From: Rhizobium leguminosarum bv. trifolii WSM2297
GTDB lineage: Bacteria; Pseudomonadota; Alphaproteobacteria; Rhizobiales; Rhizobiaceae
Direction: 5' to 3'
Assembly (NCBI RefSeq): GCF_000271845.1
Contig: NZ_JH719395.1
Location: 755,080-819,079, forward strand
Length of the DNA: 64,000 nt
Shown here one piece after another: positions 11,621-22,175 of this stretch. The notes beneath the pieces are model-generated. The model searched no databases. It saw only the letters and a program-made list of their open reading frames with translations, and was not told the origin of the DNA. The stretch's first letter is position 1. Every line of letters begins with the position of its first letter. A program made the translations under genes and the position numbers.

Positions 11621-12124
11621 TCAGCCGGCGAGGAGCGAGTGCACCATATCAAGCGCCGTCCGGACCGTTGCCAGCCGAACCTCGCTGCGGCCGATATCGC
11701 CGTAATGCATCTTTCGGTGGAGGAGCGCGCCGGCGCGTGACCTGGCGGCAAGATGCACGAGGCCGACGGGTTTTTCGGCCGATCCGCCGCCGGGACCGGC
11801 AATGCCGGTGACGGCAACGGCGATCGCGGCGCGCGAGCGGAAGAGGGCGCCATGCACCATCTGCCGCGCGGTTTCTTCGGAGACCGCCCCGAACCGCAGC
11901 AATGTTTCCTCGTGTACGCCGAGCAGCTCGATCTTGGCGGTATTGGTATAGGTGACGAAGCCGCGGTCGACGACGGCGGATGAACCGGAGATCTCGGTCA
12001 GCGCCCCGGCAATCAGCCCGCCGGTGCAGGATTCGGCGGTCGACACCATCAGCCCGGCGGCGGTGAAGTCGCGAATGATCGTCTCCGCCGCCGATAGGAT
12101 ATCCTGCGGGAAAAGGCTCATCAT
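11621..12124 (-). CDS. CinA C-terminal domain protein, nicotinamide-nucleotide amidase type
   Basis: 167 residues consisting only of the CinA C-terminal (PncC) domain: [72 protein letters not shown]. The Ser-Thr-Gly motif carries the proposed nucleophile. Family members deamidate nicotinamide mononucleotide to nicotinate mononucleotide in pyridine nucleotide salvage. Its start codon overlaps the ispDF stop by 4 bases, so it is translated from the same mRNA as ispDF. The longer CinA N-terminal MoeA-like domain is absent, as in many stand-alone PncC proteins. Confidence 0.9.
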   Translation of the reverse strand: MMSLFPQDILSAAETIIRDFTAAGLMVSTAESCTGGLIAGALTEISGSSAVVDRGFVTYTNTAKIELLGVHEETLLRFGAVSEETARQMVHGALFRSRAAIAVAVTGIAGPGGGSAEKPVGLVHLAARSRAGALLHRKMHYGDIGRSEVRLATVRTALDMVHSLLAG

Positions 12125-13338
12125 TTCCCCCCGCGATAGACGACGGTCGCCGTGGCGATCGCCGCAATGCCCTCGCGCCGGCCGACGAAGCCGATCGTCT
12201 CGTTGGTCGTCGCCTTCACCGAGCAGCGCTCGATATCGATGCCGAGATAATCCGACAGTTTCGCCCGCATGGCCTGGCGATGCGGTCCGACCTTCGGCGC
12301 CTCGGCGATCAGCGAGACGTCGGCATTCATGATCGTGCCGCCGTGCTCACGCACGATCCGGGCGGCATGCTCGAGGAAGATCCGCGAGGCCGCGCCTTTC
12401 CATTGCGGGTCGGATGGCGGGAAATGATCGCCGATATCGCCGGCGCCGCAGGTGGCAAGCAACGCGTCGGTCAGCGCATGCAGCGCGACGTCGGCATCCG
12501 AATGGCCTTTGAGCTTCTGGTCGTGCGGAATAAACACACCGCAGAGCGTGACGCCGTCGCCGGCTTCGAGCTGGTGCACGTCGTAACCATTGCCGGTGCG
12601 CACATCGGGAAGCGATGGCGCTGACAGCTTGTCGTCGGCCATGGCGATATCGCTCTTGACCGTCAGCTTGACGTTGTCGGGCGTGCCCTCGACGATCGTC
12701 ACCGGAATGCCGAGCCATTCGGCGATCGAGGCATCGTCGGTAAAGTCGCTGCGCCCGCTTGCCGCTGCCTTCTCGTGCGCGTCGAGAATTGCTTCGAAGG
12801 CGAAGGATTGCGGCGTCTGCGCCGCAAAGAGCTGCTCGCGTGAAACCGTCGTCAGCACCGTGCCGGCGCTATCGGCGCGTTTCAGCGTATCGGTTACCGG
12901 CGTCGCCGGCAGCACCGCCTGCGCGCCGTCGCCAAGGCTCTCGGCAATGCGGTCGAGAAGCACGTGGTCGAAGAACGGCCGCACCGCATCATGGATCAGC
13001 ACATGGCTGACATGCTTCTCCTTGAGGTGTCTGAGGCCGGCCAGCACCGATTGCTGCCGGGTCGGCCCGCCATGCACCGTTGTGATCGGCGTTGCCGAAA
13101 TGATATGGCGGAACGCCTTGGCAAACAGCGCCTCGTCGTCGGGATGAATGACGACGACGATCTCGGTCGCCGCTTCCCATGTCATGAAGTTTTCAAGCGT
13201 ATGCACGATAACCGGCTTGCCGCCGATCAGGCGATATTGCTTGGGGCCTTCCTGGGAGGATCCTGCGCGCTCGCCGCGGCCGGCGGCAACGATGACAATT
13301 CCAGCCGATATCGGTTGCTTGGAAGGCATTTGCAGCAT
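12121..13338 (-). CDS. ispDF: Bifunctional IspD/IspF isoprenoid enzyme
   Basis: 405 residues fusing two steps of the methylerythritol-phosphate pathway. The N-terminal IspD half (about 10-235) has the CTP-binding glycine-rich [20 protein letters not shown] and [15 protein letters not shown] motif ([12 protein letters not shown]). The C-terminal IspF half (about 245-405) has the metal-binding [32 protein letters not shown] and [17 protein letters not shown]. IspD makes CDP-methylerythritol and IspF cyclises the later phosphate; such fusions are usual in alphaproteobacteria. Transcribed divergently from dusB; the first of two genes with the CinA-like gene. Confidence 0.96.
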   Translation of the reverse strand: MLQMPSKQPISAGIVIVAAGRGERAGSSQEGPKQYRLIGGKPVIVHTLENFMTWEAATEIVVVIHPDDEALFAKAFRHIISATPITTVHGGPTRQQSVLAGLRHLKEKHVSHVLIHDAVRPFFDHVLLDRIAESLGDGAQAVLPATPVTDTLKRADSAGTVLTTVSREQLFAAQTPQSFAFEAILDAHEKAAASGRSDFTDDASIAEWLGIPVTIVEGTPDNVKLTVKSDIAMADDKLSAPSLPDVRTGNGYDVHQLEAGDGVTLCGVFIPHDQKLKGHSDADVALHALTDALLATCGAGDIGDHFPPSDPQWKGAASRIFLEHAARIVREHGGTIMNADVSLIAEAPKVGPHRQAMRAKLSDYLGIDIERCSVKATTNETIGFVGRREGIAAIATATVVYRGGK

Positions 13339-13480
13339 AAATCCCCTAAATTATGCGGAATTGACCGGAGTGCTCTAACCTCTTGCTTTGGCCTTTTCCA
13401 GCATCTGCCCAAAAAATATCGATTCCGAACCGAGCCCCCTTGGCAAGACATGGATCTATGGCTAAAAATAATGCAGTTCC

Positions 13481-14500
13481 ATGGTGTGCCTGAAAGATAA
13501 TCAATTGATTTCCAAGGACCTCGCAGCGCCTTTCCGAATCGGAGATGTCTCCGTGCGGAACCGCGTTGTGCTGGCGCCGATGTCCGGCGTCACCGACATG
13601 CCGTTCCGCGAGCTCGCCTGGCGCTTCGGCGCCGGCCTCGTCGTCACCGAAATGGTGGCGAGCCGCGAACTGGTCAACGACACGGCTGAATCCTGGTCGC
13701 GGCTGAAGGCTGCGGGCTTCCGGCCGCATATGGTGCAGCTCGCCGGCCGAGAGGCGCACTGGATGGCGGAGGCGGCAAAGATCGCCGCCGATCACGGCGC
13801 CGATATCATCGACATCAACATGGGCTGCCCGGCAAAGAAGGTGATCGGCGGTTATTCCGGCTCGGCGCTGATGCGTGATCCCGATCATGCACTCGGCCTC
13901 ATCGAGGCGACGGTCAAGGCCGTCGATATTCCGGTGACGCTGAAGATGCGCCTCGGCTGGGACGAGAATTCGATCAACGCGCCCGAGATCGCCCGCCGTG
14001 CCGAAGAGGCCGGCATTCAGCTCGTCACCATTCATGGGCGCACCCGCATGCAATTCTACGAAGGCCGCGCCGATTGGGATGCGATCCGTCCCGTCCGTGA
14101 GGCGATCTCCATCCCGCTGATCGCCAATGGCGATGTCGAGACCGCTGAGGACGCGCAGGAAATCCTCCGCCGCTCCGGCGCCGATGCCGTGATGATCGGC
14201 CGGGGCTGCCAGGGCAGGCCATGGCATGCCGGCGTCATATCAGGTGCGGCCGAGCCACTGTCACATGAGATCGCCGACATCGCCGTCGAACATTACCGGA
14301 TGATGCTCGAATTCTACGGCGAGGCGGTGGCGATCCGCCATGCCCGCAAGCATCTCGGCTGGTACCTCCAGCGTTTCGCCCCTGATCTCGCCGGCAGCGA
14401 AAAGGCCGAGATCATGACCTCCCGCGATCCGCGCGAGGTGGCCGGGCGCCTTTACGATGCGCTGGCATCAGCAGTTGTCGACAGCCGGGAGGCGGCATGA
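13481..14500 (+). CDS. dusB: tRNA-dihydrouridine synthase (NifR3-like)
   Basis: FMN- and NADPH-dependent enzyme reducing uridines in tRNA D-loops. 339 residues with [31 protein letters not shown], the catalytic-Cys motif [10 protein letters not shown] (about residue 112), [11 protein letters not shown] and [11 protein letters not shown]. It is the first gene of the classic rhizobial nifR3-ntrB-ntrC operon; its stop overlaps the ntrB start by 4 bases. The start is uncertain: ATG at 13481 has no strong Shine-Dalgarno sequence, and a TTG at 13505 is in frame. Confidence 0.95.
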   Translation: MVCLKDNQLISKDLAAPFRIGDVSVRNRVVLAPMSGVTDMPFRELAWRFGAGLVVTEMVASRELVNDTAESWSRLKAAGFRPHMVQLAGREAHWMAEAAKIAADHGADIIDINMGCPAKKVIGGYSGSALMRDPDHALGLIEATVKAVDIPVTLKMRLGWDENSINAPEIARRAEEAGIQLVTIHGRTRMQFYEGRADWDAIRPVREAISIPLIANGDVETAEDAQEILRRSGADAVMIGRGCQGRPWHAGVISGAAEPLSHEIADIAVEHYRMMLEFYGEAVAIRHARKHLGWYLQRFAPDLAGSEKAEIMTSRDPREVAGRLYDALASAVVDSREAA

Positions 14501-15647
14501 CGAAGGATACGACTTCTCCGCCCGATCACGCCGGCGGAACCGTCGCCATGGCTGTGCTCAACGCCATCCAGAACCCGGTCGTCATGGTCGACGAATCCGG
14601 CTTCGTCGTTTTCGCCAATTGGGAGGCGGAGGCCTTCTTCGGCGCCAGCGCCTCGCATCTGGCGCGTTACCGCATCTCGACCTTCATTCCCTTCGGCAGC
14701 CCGCTGCTTGCCCTGATCGATCAGGTGCGCGAGCGCAAGGCCCCGGTGAACGAGTATCGTGTCGACCTGAGTTCGCCGCGTCTCGGCCAGGACAAGCTCG
14801 TCGATCTCTATGTCGCCCCCGTCCTCAGCGAGCCGGGCGCCGTCGTCATCGTCTTTCAGGAACGCTCGATGGCCGACAAGATCGACCGGCAGCTGACGCA
14901 TCGCGCCGCCGCCCGCTCCGTGACCGGCCTCGCCTCGATGCTGGCGCACGAGATCAAGAACCCGCTCTCCGGTATCCGCGGCGCCGCCCAGCTGCTCGAG
15001 CAGTCGGCGGTCGATGACGACCGGGCGCTGACCCGGCTGATATGCGACGAGACCGACCGCATCGTCTCGCTGGTCGATCGCATGGAAGTCTTTTCCGACG
15101 AACGCCCAGTCGACCGCATGCCGGTCAACATCCATTCCGTGCTCGATCACGTGAAGGCGGTCGCCAGGGCAGGTTTTGCCCGCAACATCCGTATCACAGA
15201 GAGTTACGACCCGTCGCTGCCGGCCGTCTATGCCAATCGCGACCAACTCGTGCAGGTCTTCCTCAATCTGGTGAAGAACGCCGCCGAAGCGGTCGGCGAC
15301 CGGTCGGATGGCGAGATCATGCTGACCACGGCCTATCGCCCCGGAATCCGTCTCTCGGTCGCCGGCACGCGCGAGAAAATCTCGCTGCCGCTGGAATTCT
15401 GCGTCCATGACAATGGCCCCGGTGTGCCCGCCGATCTACTGCCGCACCTCTTCGATCCCTTCATCACCACCAAGACGAACGGCAGCGGCCTCGGCCTGGC
15501 GCTGGTCGCCAAGATCATCGGCGATCACGGCGGCATTATCGAATGCGACAGCCAGAACAGCCGCACGACATTCCGCGTCCTCATGCCGGTGTCGAAGGAC
15601 GCCTCGCTCGAAGACGCTTCTTCCGCAAGCTCGACAGGACCTTTTCG

Positions 15648-15651
<4 letters not shown>
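14497..15651 (+). CDS. ntrB: Nitrogen regulation sensor histidine kinase NtrB
   Basis: Cytoplasmic two-component kinase/phosphatase that controls NtrC in response to nitrogen status through PII. 384 residues without membrane segments: PAS domain (about 15-120), HisKA box [20 protein letters not shown] with phospho-His near 150, N box [10 protein letters not shown] (about 255), G boxes DNGPGVP and [12 protein letters not shown] (about 305-345). The coding end overlaps the ntrC start by 4 bases (ATGA), so synthesis of the two is coupled. Confidence 0.96.
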
Positions 15652-17099
<1,448 letters not shown>

Positions 17100-17120
17100 A
17101 TGAAAACTGGCTGAATGAAA

Positions 17121-17156
17121 AGAGGGCGGCGGGCCCTCATGTTGCCCACCGCCCAC
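17121..17156 (+). terminator. GC-rich hairpin after ntrC, probable transcript end
   Basis: Imperfect stem GGGCGGCGGGC ... GCCCACCGCCC about 25 bases after the ntrC stop codon. No T run follows, so it is at best a weak or Rho-assisted terminator or an mRNA 3'-end stabiliser. Confidence 0.45.
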
Positions 17157-17339
17157 TTCCTCCCGGCGTCCGCCGCCACGGTCGGGAAGAGAATTGAATC
17201 TAGCCGAGCCGGGCCGCGGTTTATATCCGGGCGGACAAACAAAAGCGCAGTGTCATTCAACAGTCACATGACGTTTGCGAGGCATGGTTTGCCGCCGGGC
17301 GAATGTCATTGAAGTTGCTGCGATCGTGGCCGCCGCGCC

Positions 17340-17359
17340 TGTGGATAGGCTGTGGATAA
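17340..17359 (+). promoter_or_regulatory. Two tandem DnaA-box-like sequences
   Basis: TGTGGATAG (17340-17348) and TGTGGATAA (17351-17359) lie two bases apart in the same orientation. The second is a perfect reverse complement of the DnaA box TTATCCACA and the first is one base off. A third, poorer match (TGGTGGATG) follows. They lie in the 549-bp non-coding gap after ntrC. No dnaA, hemE or parAB neighbours are present to suggest the chromosomal origin. Confidence 0.45.
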
Positions 17360-17494
17360 GTGGTGGATGACAGGGGTCGATCGGCGGGCGATAACGTCCC
17401 AATTCCATTTGTATGTTGCCAATCCGTTCCGAATCTCGTCATCTCCAGGTGCTGCTGTCGACCTCCGCCGCAAACGTCGTCGATTGCATGCAAC

Positions 17495-17533
17495 GGGCGC
17501 TCCGGCTGATGTCGTCGAGCGCCCTTTTTCTTT
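17495..17533 (+). terminator. Strong intrinsic terminator with no gene in front (orphan)
   Basis: Perfect 8-bp stem GGGCGCTC / GAGCGCCC with a 14-base loop followed by TTTTTCTTT. No protein-coding frame leads into it: ntrC ended about 400 bases upstream behind its own hairpin, and the aldo/keto reductase starts 116 bases downstream. A terminator placed here most simply ends a small RNA transcribed from about 17370-17490, or attenuates a leader of the reductase gene. Confidence 0.8.
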
Positions 17534-17648
17534 GCAGACACGGCTCGCATATCATCGCGCATGCCATAGATTACGCCAGTCGGTCGTCGATCGATCGCGC
17601 GACGCCGGTGACAGGCCGGCCCAGTTCATTATTTTCGGGAGCTGCATG

Positions 17649-18638
17649 ATGGAATATCGTCGTTTGGGAAAGTCGGGTTTGCAAGTGAGCGAGTTCTCCT
17701 TCGGCTCATGGGTCACGTTCGGCAAGCAGGTCAACGGAGGCGACGCCGTCGACCTGATGAAGCTCGCCTATGACAACGGGGTGAACTTCTTCGACAATGC
17801 CGAAGGATATGAAAGCGGCAAGTCCGAAATCGTCATGGGCGAGGCGCTGAAGTCGCTTGGCTGGAGCCGAGACAGCTTCGTCGTCTCGAGCAAGGTTTTT
17901 TGGGGCGGTCAGAAGCCGACGCAGCGCGGCCTGTCGCGCAAGCATGTGACCGATGCCTGCCACGCGGCGCTGAAGCGGCTTCAGGTCGATTACCTCGACC
18001 TCTATTTCTGCCACCGCCCGGATATCGACACGCCGGTCGAGGAAACCGTCCGGGCGATGCACGATCTCGTCGCCCAGGGCAAGGTACTCTACTGGGGAAC
18101 GTCGGAATGGTCGGCGCAGCAACTGACGGAAGCCTATGCCATTGCCCGGGATCTGCGCATCACGCCGCCGACCATGGAGCAGCCGCAGTACAATATTTTC
18201 GAACGCCAGAAGGTCGAATCTGACTATCTCCCTCTCTACGACCTCATCGGCCTCGGCACCACGATCTGGTCACCGCTCGCCTCGGGCGTCCTGACCGGCA
18301 AATACAGCGACGGTGTGCCGGCTGACAGCCGCATGAATCTGCCGGGCTATGAATGGCTGAAGGAGAAGTGGTCCAGTGATGCCGGCCGCGCCCAGCTCGA
18401 AAAGGTGCGCCAGCTCGCAAGGCTCGCCGATGAGATCGGCCTGTCCACCACCCATCTTGCGCTTTTGTGGTGCCTCGCCAATCGCAACGTCTCGACCGTC
18501 ATTCTCGGCGCGTCGCGCGCCAGCCAGCTGCAGGATAATCTCGCGGCCCTTTCACATCGGGAAAAGATGACGTCCGACGTGATGGCCCGGATCGACGCGA
18601 TTGCCGGAAACAAGCCGGAAGAACCGCGTCGGTTCTAA
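17649..18638 (+). CDS. Aldo/keto reductase, voltage-gated-K-channel-beta-subunit-like
   Basis: NADPH-dependent oxidoreductase with the (beta/alpha)8 barrel. 329 residues opening MEYRRLGKSGLQVSEFSFGS. It has the catalytic Asp/Tyr in FFDNAEGYESGKSE (about 48-61), VSSKVFWGG with the catalytic Lys, DLYFCHRPD with the His, and the cofactor strand YWGTSEWSAQQLTEA. The set resembles the AKR6/AKR14 group (YghZ and Kv-beta like). The physiological carbonyl substrate is unknown. GGGAGC lies 5-8 bases before two adjacent ATGs; the second is used. It is preceded by the orphan terminator, so it probably has its own promoter after 17533. Confidence 0.92.
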   Translation: MEYRRLGKSGLQVSEFSFGSWVTFGKQVNGGDAVDLMKLAYDNGVNFFDNAEGYESGKSEIVMGEALKSLGWSRDSFVVSSKVFWGGQKPTQRGLSRKHVTDACHAALKRLQVDYLDLYFCHRPDIDTPVEETVRAMHDLVAQGKVLYWGTSEWSAQQLTEAYAIARDLRITPPTMEQPQYNIFERQKVESDYLPLYDLIGLGTTIWSPLASGVLTGKYSDGVPADSRMNLPGYEWLKEKWSSDAGRAQLEKVRQLARLADEIGLSTTHLALLWCLANRNVSTVILGASRASQLQDNLAALSHREKMTSDVMARIDAIAGNKPEEPRRF

Positions 18639-18697
18639 AGCCTTTAGCGCAAAGCTGCGCAGCGGGTTGCTGCCAACGACATGGTAGAAATAAAGAT

Positions 18698-18738
18698 CTA
18701 AAGCGCGGAGCGTATCCGGAGATCGCGACGCGCATTAG
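18698..18738. repeat. Short palindromic repeat of the CTAAAGCGCG type
   Basis: Inverted repeat with ends CTAAAGCGCG and CGCGCATTAG (one mismatch) around a 21-base centre. I remember this CTAAAGCGCG...CGCGCTTTAG pattern as a recurrent small palindrome in rhizobial intergenic regions. It lies 60 bases after the aldo/keto reductase. Confidence 0.5.
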
Positions 18739-18819
18739 ATGAAACAGAATTCCCTCTACAGGCCAGACCAACAATGGTAGAGCGAAACGGTGGCGAAGCG
18801 GGCGGAGGCAGGCGGGGTG

Positions 18820-19107
18820 ATGCATTTCTTGGAAGTCTTCGCGATCGGATGTCTCATCGCGGCAGCAATTTTTCATGTCTGCATGCTCATCGCCTTCGAG
18901 CAACTGACAAATAAGATCAACAAATACGGGCCGAACCTTGTCACTAAAAGGTCGAAGGCGCTCCCCCAGATAGACCCGAGCAGCCCGTTTATTCCGTTGG
19001 CATTGAAGAATAGATTCCAGCTTTATAGGCAGGCTTGGATGGTCGTCATTGCAATATTCATTGTTCCCGTGGTCATTTATGTGGTGACGAAAGCCTATGC
19101 GAGTTGA
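18820..19107 (+). CDS. Unrecognised small membrane protein
   Basis: 95 residues from the ATG at 18820; a GTG at 18790 adds ten. I do not recognise a family. Two hydrophobic segments flank a polar middle: about residues 3-24 (FLEVFAIGCLIAAAIFHVCMLI) and 72-90 (WMVVIAIFIVPVVIYVV). The middle (KINKYGPNLVTKRSKALPQ) is basic, so a hairpin inner-membrane protein is plausible. GGCGGGG precedes the ATG. The next gene starts 21 bases later on the same strand. The base composition is more AT-rich than the flanking ntr genes, suggesting accessory origin. Confidence 0.6.
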   Translation: MHFLEVFAIGCLIAAAIFHVCMLIAFEQLTNKINKYGPNLVTKRSKALPQIDPSSPFIPLALKNRFQLYRQAWMVVIAIFIVPVVIYVVTKAYAS

Positions 19108-19128
19108 GGCTTTTGAGGGAGCAATGCA

Positions 19129-19578
19129 TTGAGATTTTTCCTAATCTTGCTGGCGGCTCTATTCCTTACCGGTGCCTGGACGTTTATCCGATACAAAACG
19201 GCAGGCCATACATGGGAGGGTGTGTATGATTGCGGTGATCGAGGACCGCTGAGTGACGGTGAATTTATACTAGCAGCCGTATCTCAAAGCATTCAGGCCT
19301 CGAAAAATTCCCCGTATTATCGGCAATCCTCAAGCCTGAGCTCGAATTTTATTTTTGCGGGGAAATTCATATCGGATAATCCGGAATGCTGCAGCATATA
19401 CCGCGGAAATCCCAATGATTACTTCTCTCCGGAAAGTTTCGGCGAGTATATGTCGAGAACCGTGGCCAAGATCGTCAAGATTCAATTCATCAAAGAGAAT
19501 CGTTCGAATGGATCGTATTTTGGAATGCCGGCGTCCTATTACGTGAAGATGGACGCGTGCGGAAATCAATTGGATTAG
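19129..19578 (+). CDS. Unrecognised exported or membrane-anchored protein
   Basis: 149 residues starting at a TTG with GAGGGA 8 bases upstream. The N-terminus RFFLILLAALFLTGAWTFIRY is a signal peptide or single anchor; the rest is hydrophilic and contains four cysteines (DCGDRG, ECCSIY and DACGNQ regions) that could pair in the periplasm. No known family is recognised. It is strongly AT-rich for this genome (codons such as TTT, AAT, ATA), unlike ntrC and ntrY on either side. It forms a pair with the preceding small membrane protein. Confidence 0.55.
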   Translation: MRFFLILLAALFLTGAWTFIRYKTAGHTWEGVYDCGDRGPLSDGEFILAAVSQSIQASKNSPYYRQSSSLSSNFIFAGKFISDNPECCSIYRGNPNDYFSPESFGEYMSRTVAKIVKIQFIKENRSNGSYFGMPASYYVKMDACGNQLD

Positions 19579-19729
19579 GCAATACGAAAATGGCCGTGAT
19601 AGAGACGGCGTGGCAAAGAATTATCTCTTTGAATTTTCCGAGATCTGGGCTCGCGTGCCGGCCGCGCGCTCTGCAACTTTCGCGGAGACCCGGGATTCCA
19701 CCGATCGCCGCCGCTGACCGATATCTGGC

Positions 19730-19758
19730 TTGACAATGTGACGGAGTGCGTTGCATTT
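19730..19758 (+). promoter_or_regulatory. Possible sigma-70-type promoter before ntrY
   Basis: A perfect TTGACA (19730-19735) is followed after 17 bases by GCATTT, a poor -10. It lies about 150 bases upstream of ntrY in a 326-bp stretch (19579-19904) in which I see no gene. The placement suits ntrYX expression but the -10 match is weak. Confidence 0.3.
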
Positions 19759-19904
19759 TCGCCACAATGCGTTGCTTAAAGGTCACGCAGGGTTTTGGAC
19801 ATTCGCTCCCGATCGAGTCGTTGCAGCGCTGGCTTTCTTGAGCCGGCGTTCTTTGGCTTCGATCGGATGGCGAGGGCGGTCAGTGCCGTCTGAAGAGAGG
19901 CCGA

Positions 19905-22175
19905 ATGACGCAGGATGGGGTATCGCCGGCGGCGGCGGGCGAAGCGGTGACCACGGTGACCGATCGCCGCGCCCTTTTCGCCGTGCCCGGCCTGGTGCTT
20001 GCCGGCGGCGCGCTGCTCTGCGCCACCGCGACACTTTTGGTGCTGCTGGGCCTCACACCGATCGCGCCGACGTCGCATGTCGTCATCACCTCGGTAATCG
20101 TCAATTCCTTTTTCGTCCTGACGCTGCTGGCGCTGATCGCCCGTGAGGTGGCAAGGCTGCTCAAGGCCCGCACCCGCGGTCGGGCGGCTGCACGCCTGCA
20201 TATCCGCATCGTCGTGCTTTTTTCGATCGTCGCGATCACGCCGGCGATCCTCGTTGCCATCTTCGCCAGTATCACGCTGAACGCCGGCCTCGACCGCTGG
20301 TTTGCGTTGCGCACCCAGTCGATCGTCAGCTCGTCGCGCAACATCGGCCAGGCCTACATGATGGAAAACGCCAGTTACCTGCAGGGGCAGACGGTTTCCA
20401 TGGCCAACGACCTGGAGCGCAACCGCGCGCTCTACAGCCTCGACCGAACAGGCTTTGCCGATTTGATGACGCGCCAGGCGAGGGGCCGCGGCCTGCTCGG
20501 CTCCTTTCTCGTCGAGCGTGACGGCTCGGTCATCGTCCAGGCCGACATCTCCACCGAAAAGCCGTTGCCGGCCATCCCGCAGGACGCACTGGAGAAGGCC
20601 GCTGCCGGGCAGCCGACGCTCATTCCGCCCGGCGTCACCAACCTCGTCGGCGCCATCATCAAGCTCGATGCCATCCAGGGCACCTTCCTCTATACGGTGC
20701 GCGCCGTCGACCCCAAGGTCATGGGCGCCATGCGCATGATGGAGGAGAACGCCACCGAATATCGGTCGATGGAAGCCAACCGCTTCTCGCTGCAGATCGC
20801 TTTCGCCGTGCTCTATATCGGCTTTGCGCTGATCGTGCTGCTCGCGGCGATCTGGACGGCGATCGCGGTGGCCGACCGCATCGTCCGGCCGATCCGGTTG
20901 CTGATCACCGCGGCCGACAGCGTGGCATCGGGCAATATGGATATCGTCGTACCGGTGCATTCCGTCGATGGCGACGTCGCCAATCTGTCGCGCACCTTCA
21001 ACAAGATGATCTCGGAAATCCGCACCCAGCGCGACGAGATCCTCGAGGCCAAGGACGAGGTCGATGACCGCCGCCGCTTCATCGAAGCGGTGTTGTCGGG
21101 CGTTACTGCCGCCGTCATCGGCGTCGAGCAGGATCGCCGCATTGCCATCGTCAACAGTTCGGCCGAAACGCTGATGTCGCTGTCGGCCGACGAGATGCTC
21201 GGCAAGCAGCTGGCCGACATCGCGCCTGAGGTCGATCACGTGCTGACCGAGGCGGCGTCACGTCATCGCGGCGATTTCCGCAAGCAGATCGCTCTGGTGC
21301 GCGGCGGAACAGTCAGGACGCTGAGCGTGCAGGTCACCCGCGAGGAAGTGCGCGATATGAGCGAATCCTATGTGATCACGCTCGACGACATCACCGACCT
21401 CGTCATCGCCCAGCGCTCGACCGCCTGGGGCGACGTCGCCAGACGCATCGCTCATGAGATCAAGAACCCGCTGACCCCGATCCAGCTTTCCGCCGAACGC
21501 ATCCAGCGGCGTTATGGCAAGCAGATCGACCAGGACGACCGCACCGTCTTCGACCAATGCACGGAGACGATCATCCGCCAGGTCGGTGATATCGGCCGCA
21601 TGGTCGACGAATTCTCCGCCTTTGCCCGCATGCCGAAGCCCATCAAGGAGCCGAGCGACCTGCGCGATATCCTGCGCGACGCGATCTTCCTGCGCGAGAT
21701 GGGCAATCATCACGTCAGCTTTGCCCAGGATTTCGGCGAGCAGCCGCTGGAGGGCCTGTTCGATAGCCGCATGCTCGGCCAGGCTTTCGGAAATCTGATC
21801 AAGAATGCCGTGGAGGCGATCGAAGCCGTTCCGAGTGACGAACGCGACGAACGCAAGATTCTCGTTCGCGCCACCCTCGATGCCGGCCGCGACCGCTTCA
21901 CTGTCGATGTCATCGACAATGGCCGCGGCCTGCCGGTGGAGAACCGCCACAGCATTCTGGAACCCTATATGACGATGCGCGAGAAGGGCACCGGTCTCGG
22001 TCTCGCCATCGTCAAGAAGATCATCGAGGAACATGGCGGGCAGCTCGAACTGCATGATGCGCCCGCCGATTTTGACCGGGGAAGAGGGGCCATGATCCGC
22101 GTGCATCTGCCACGCCGGGATCCGACGCCCGCTGCTCCCGCAGCCAATGACAAGGAAAGCGTTTATGGCCTCTGA
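19905..22175 (+). CDS. ntrY: Nitrogen regulation sensor histidine kinase NtrY
   Basis: Membrane sensor kinase of the NtrY/NtrX pair. 756 residues. Membrane segments lie at about 25-45, 52-75 and 100-120, with a periplasmic/extracellular sensor region and a further helix near 300-325. Then come HAMP (about 325-380, RIVRPIRLLITAADSVASGN), PAS (about 385-490), His[19 protein letters not shown] with phospho-His near 516, and HATPase with LIKNAVEA, DNGRGLP and GTGLGLAIVKK (about 625-710). The gene starts 326 bases after the preceding gene and overlaps ntrX by 11 bases. In rhizobia the pair affects nitrate use, nitrogen fixation and cell-envelope traits. Confidence 0.95.
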   Translation: MTQDGVSPAAAGEAVTTVTDRRALFAVPGLVLAGGALLCATATLLVLLGLTPIAPTSHVVITSVIVNSFFVLTLLALIAREVARLLKARTRGRAAARLHIRIVVLFSIVAITPAILVAIFASITLNAGLDRWFALRTQSIVSSSRNIGQAYMMENASYLQGQTVSMANDLERNRALYSLDRTGFADLMTRQARGRGLLGSFLVERDGSVIVQADISTEKPLPAIPQDALEKAAAGQPTLIPPGVTNLVGAIIKLDAIQGTFLYTVRAVDPKVMGAMRMMEENATEYRSMEANRFSLQIAFAVLYIGFALIVLLAAIWTAIAVADRIVRPIRLLITAADSVASGNMDIVVPVHSVDGDVANLSRTFNKMISEIRTQRDEILEAKDEVDDRRRFIEAVLSGVTAAVIGVEQDRRIAIVNSSAETLMSLSADEMLGKQLADIAPEVDHVLTEAASRHRGDFRKQIALVRGGTVRTLSVQVTREEVRDMSESYVITLDDITDLVIAQRSTAWGDVARRIAHEIKNPLTPIQLSAERIQRRYGKQIDQDDRTVFDQCTETIIRQVGDIGRMVDEFSAFARMPKPIKEPSDLRDILRDAIFLREMGNHHVSFAQDFGEQPLEGLFDSRMLGQAFGNLIKNAVEAIEAVPSDERDERKILVRATLDAGRDRFTVDVIDNGRGLPVENRHSILEPYMTMREKGTGLGLAIVKKIIEEHGGQLELHDAPADFDRGRGAMIRVHLPRRDPTPAAPAANDKESVYGL

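Noticed and set aside
17340..17369. DnaA boxes as a replication origin
   Set aside because: Only two good boxes, no AT-rich unwinding region and no replication genes nearby; reported as a regulatory curiosity only.
19776..21239. Long minus-strand frame opposite ntrY
   Set aside because: Composition-driven shadow; ntrY motifs are clear on the plus strand.
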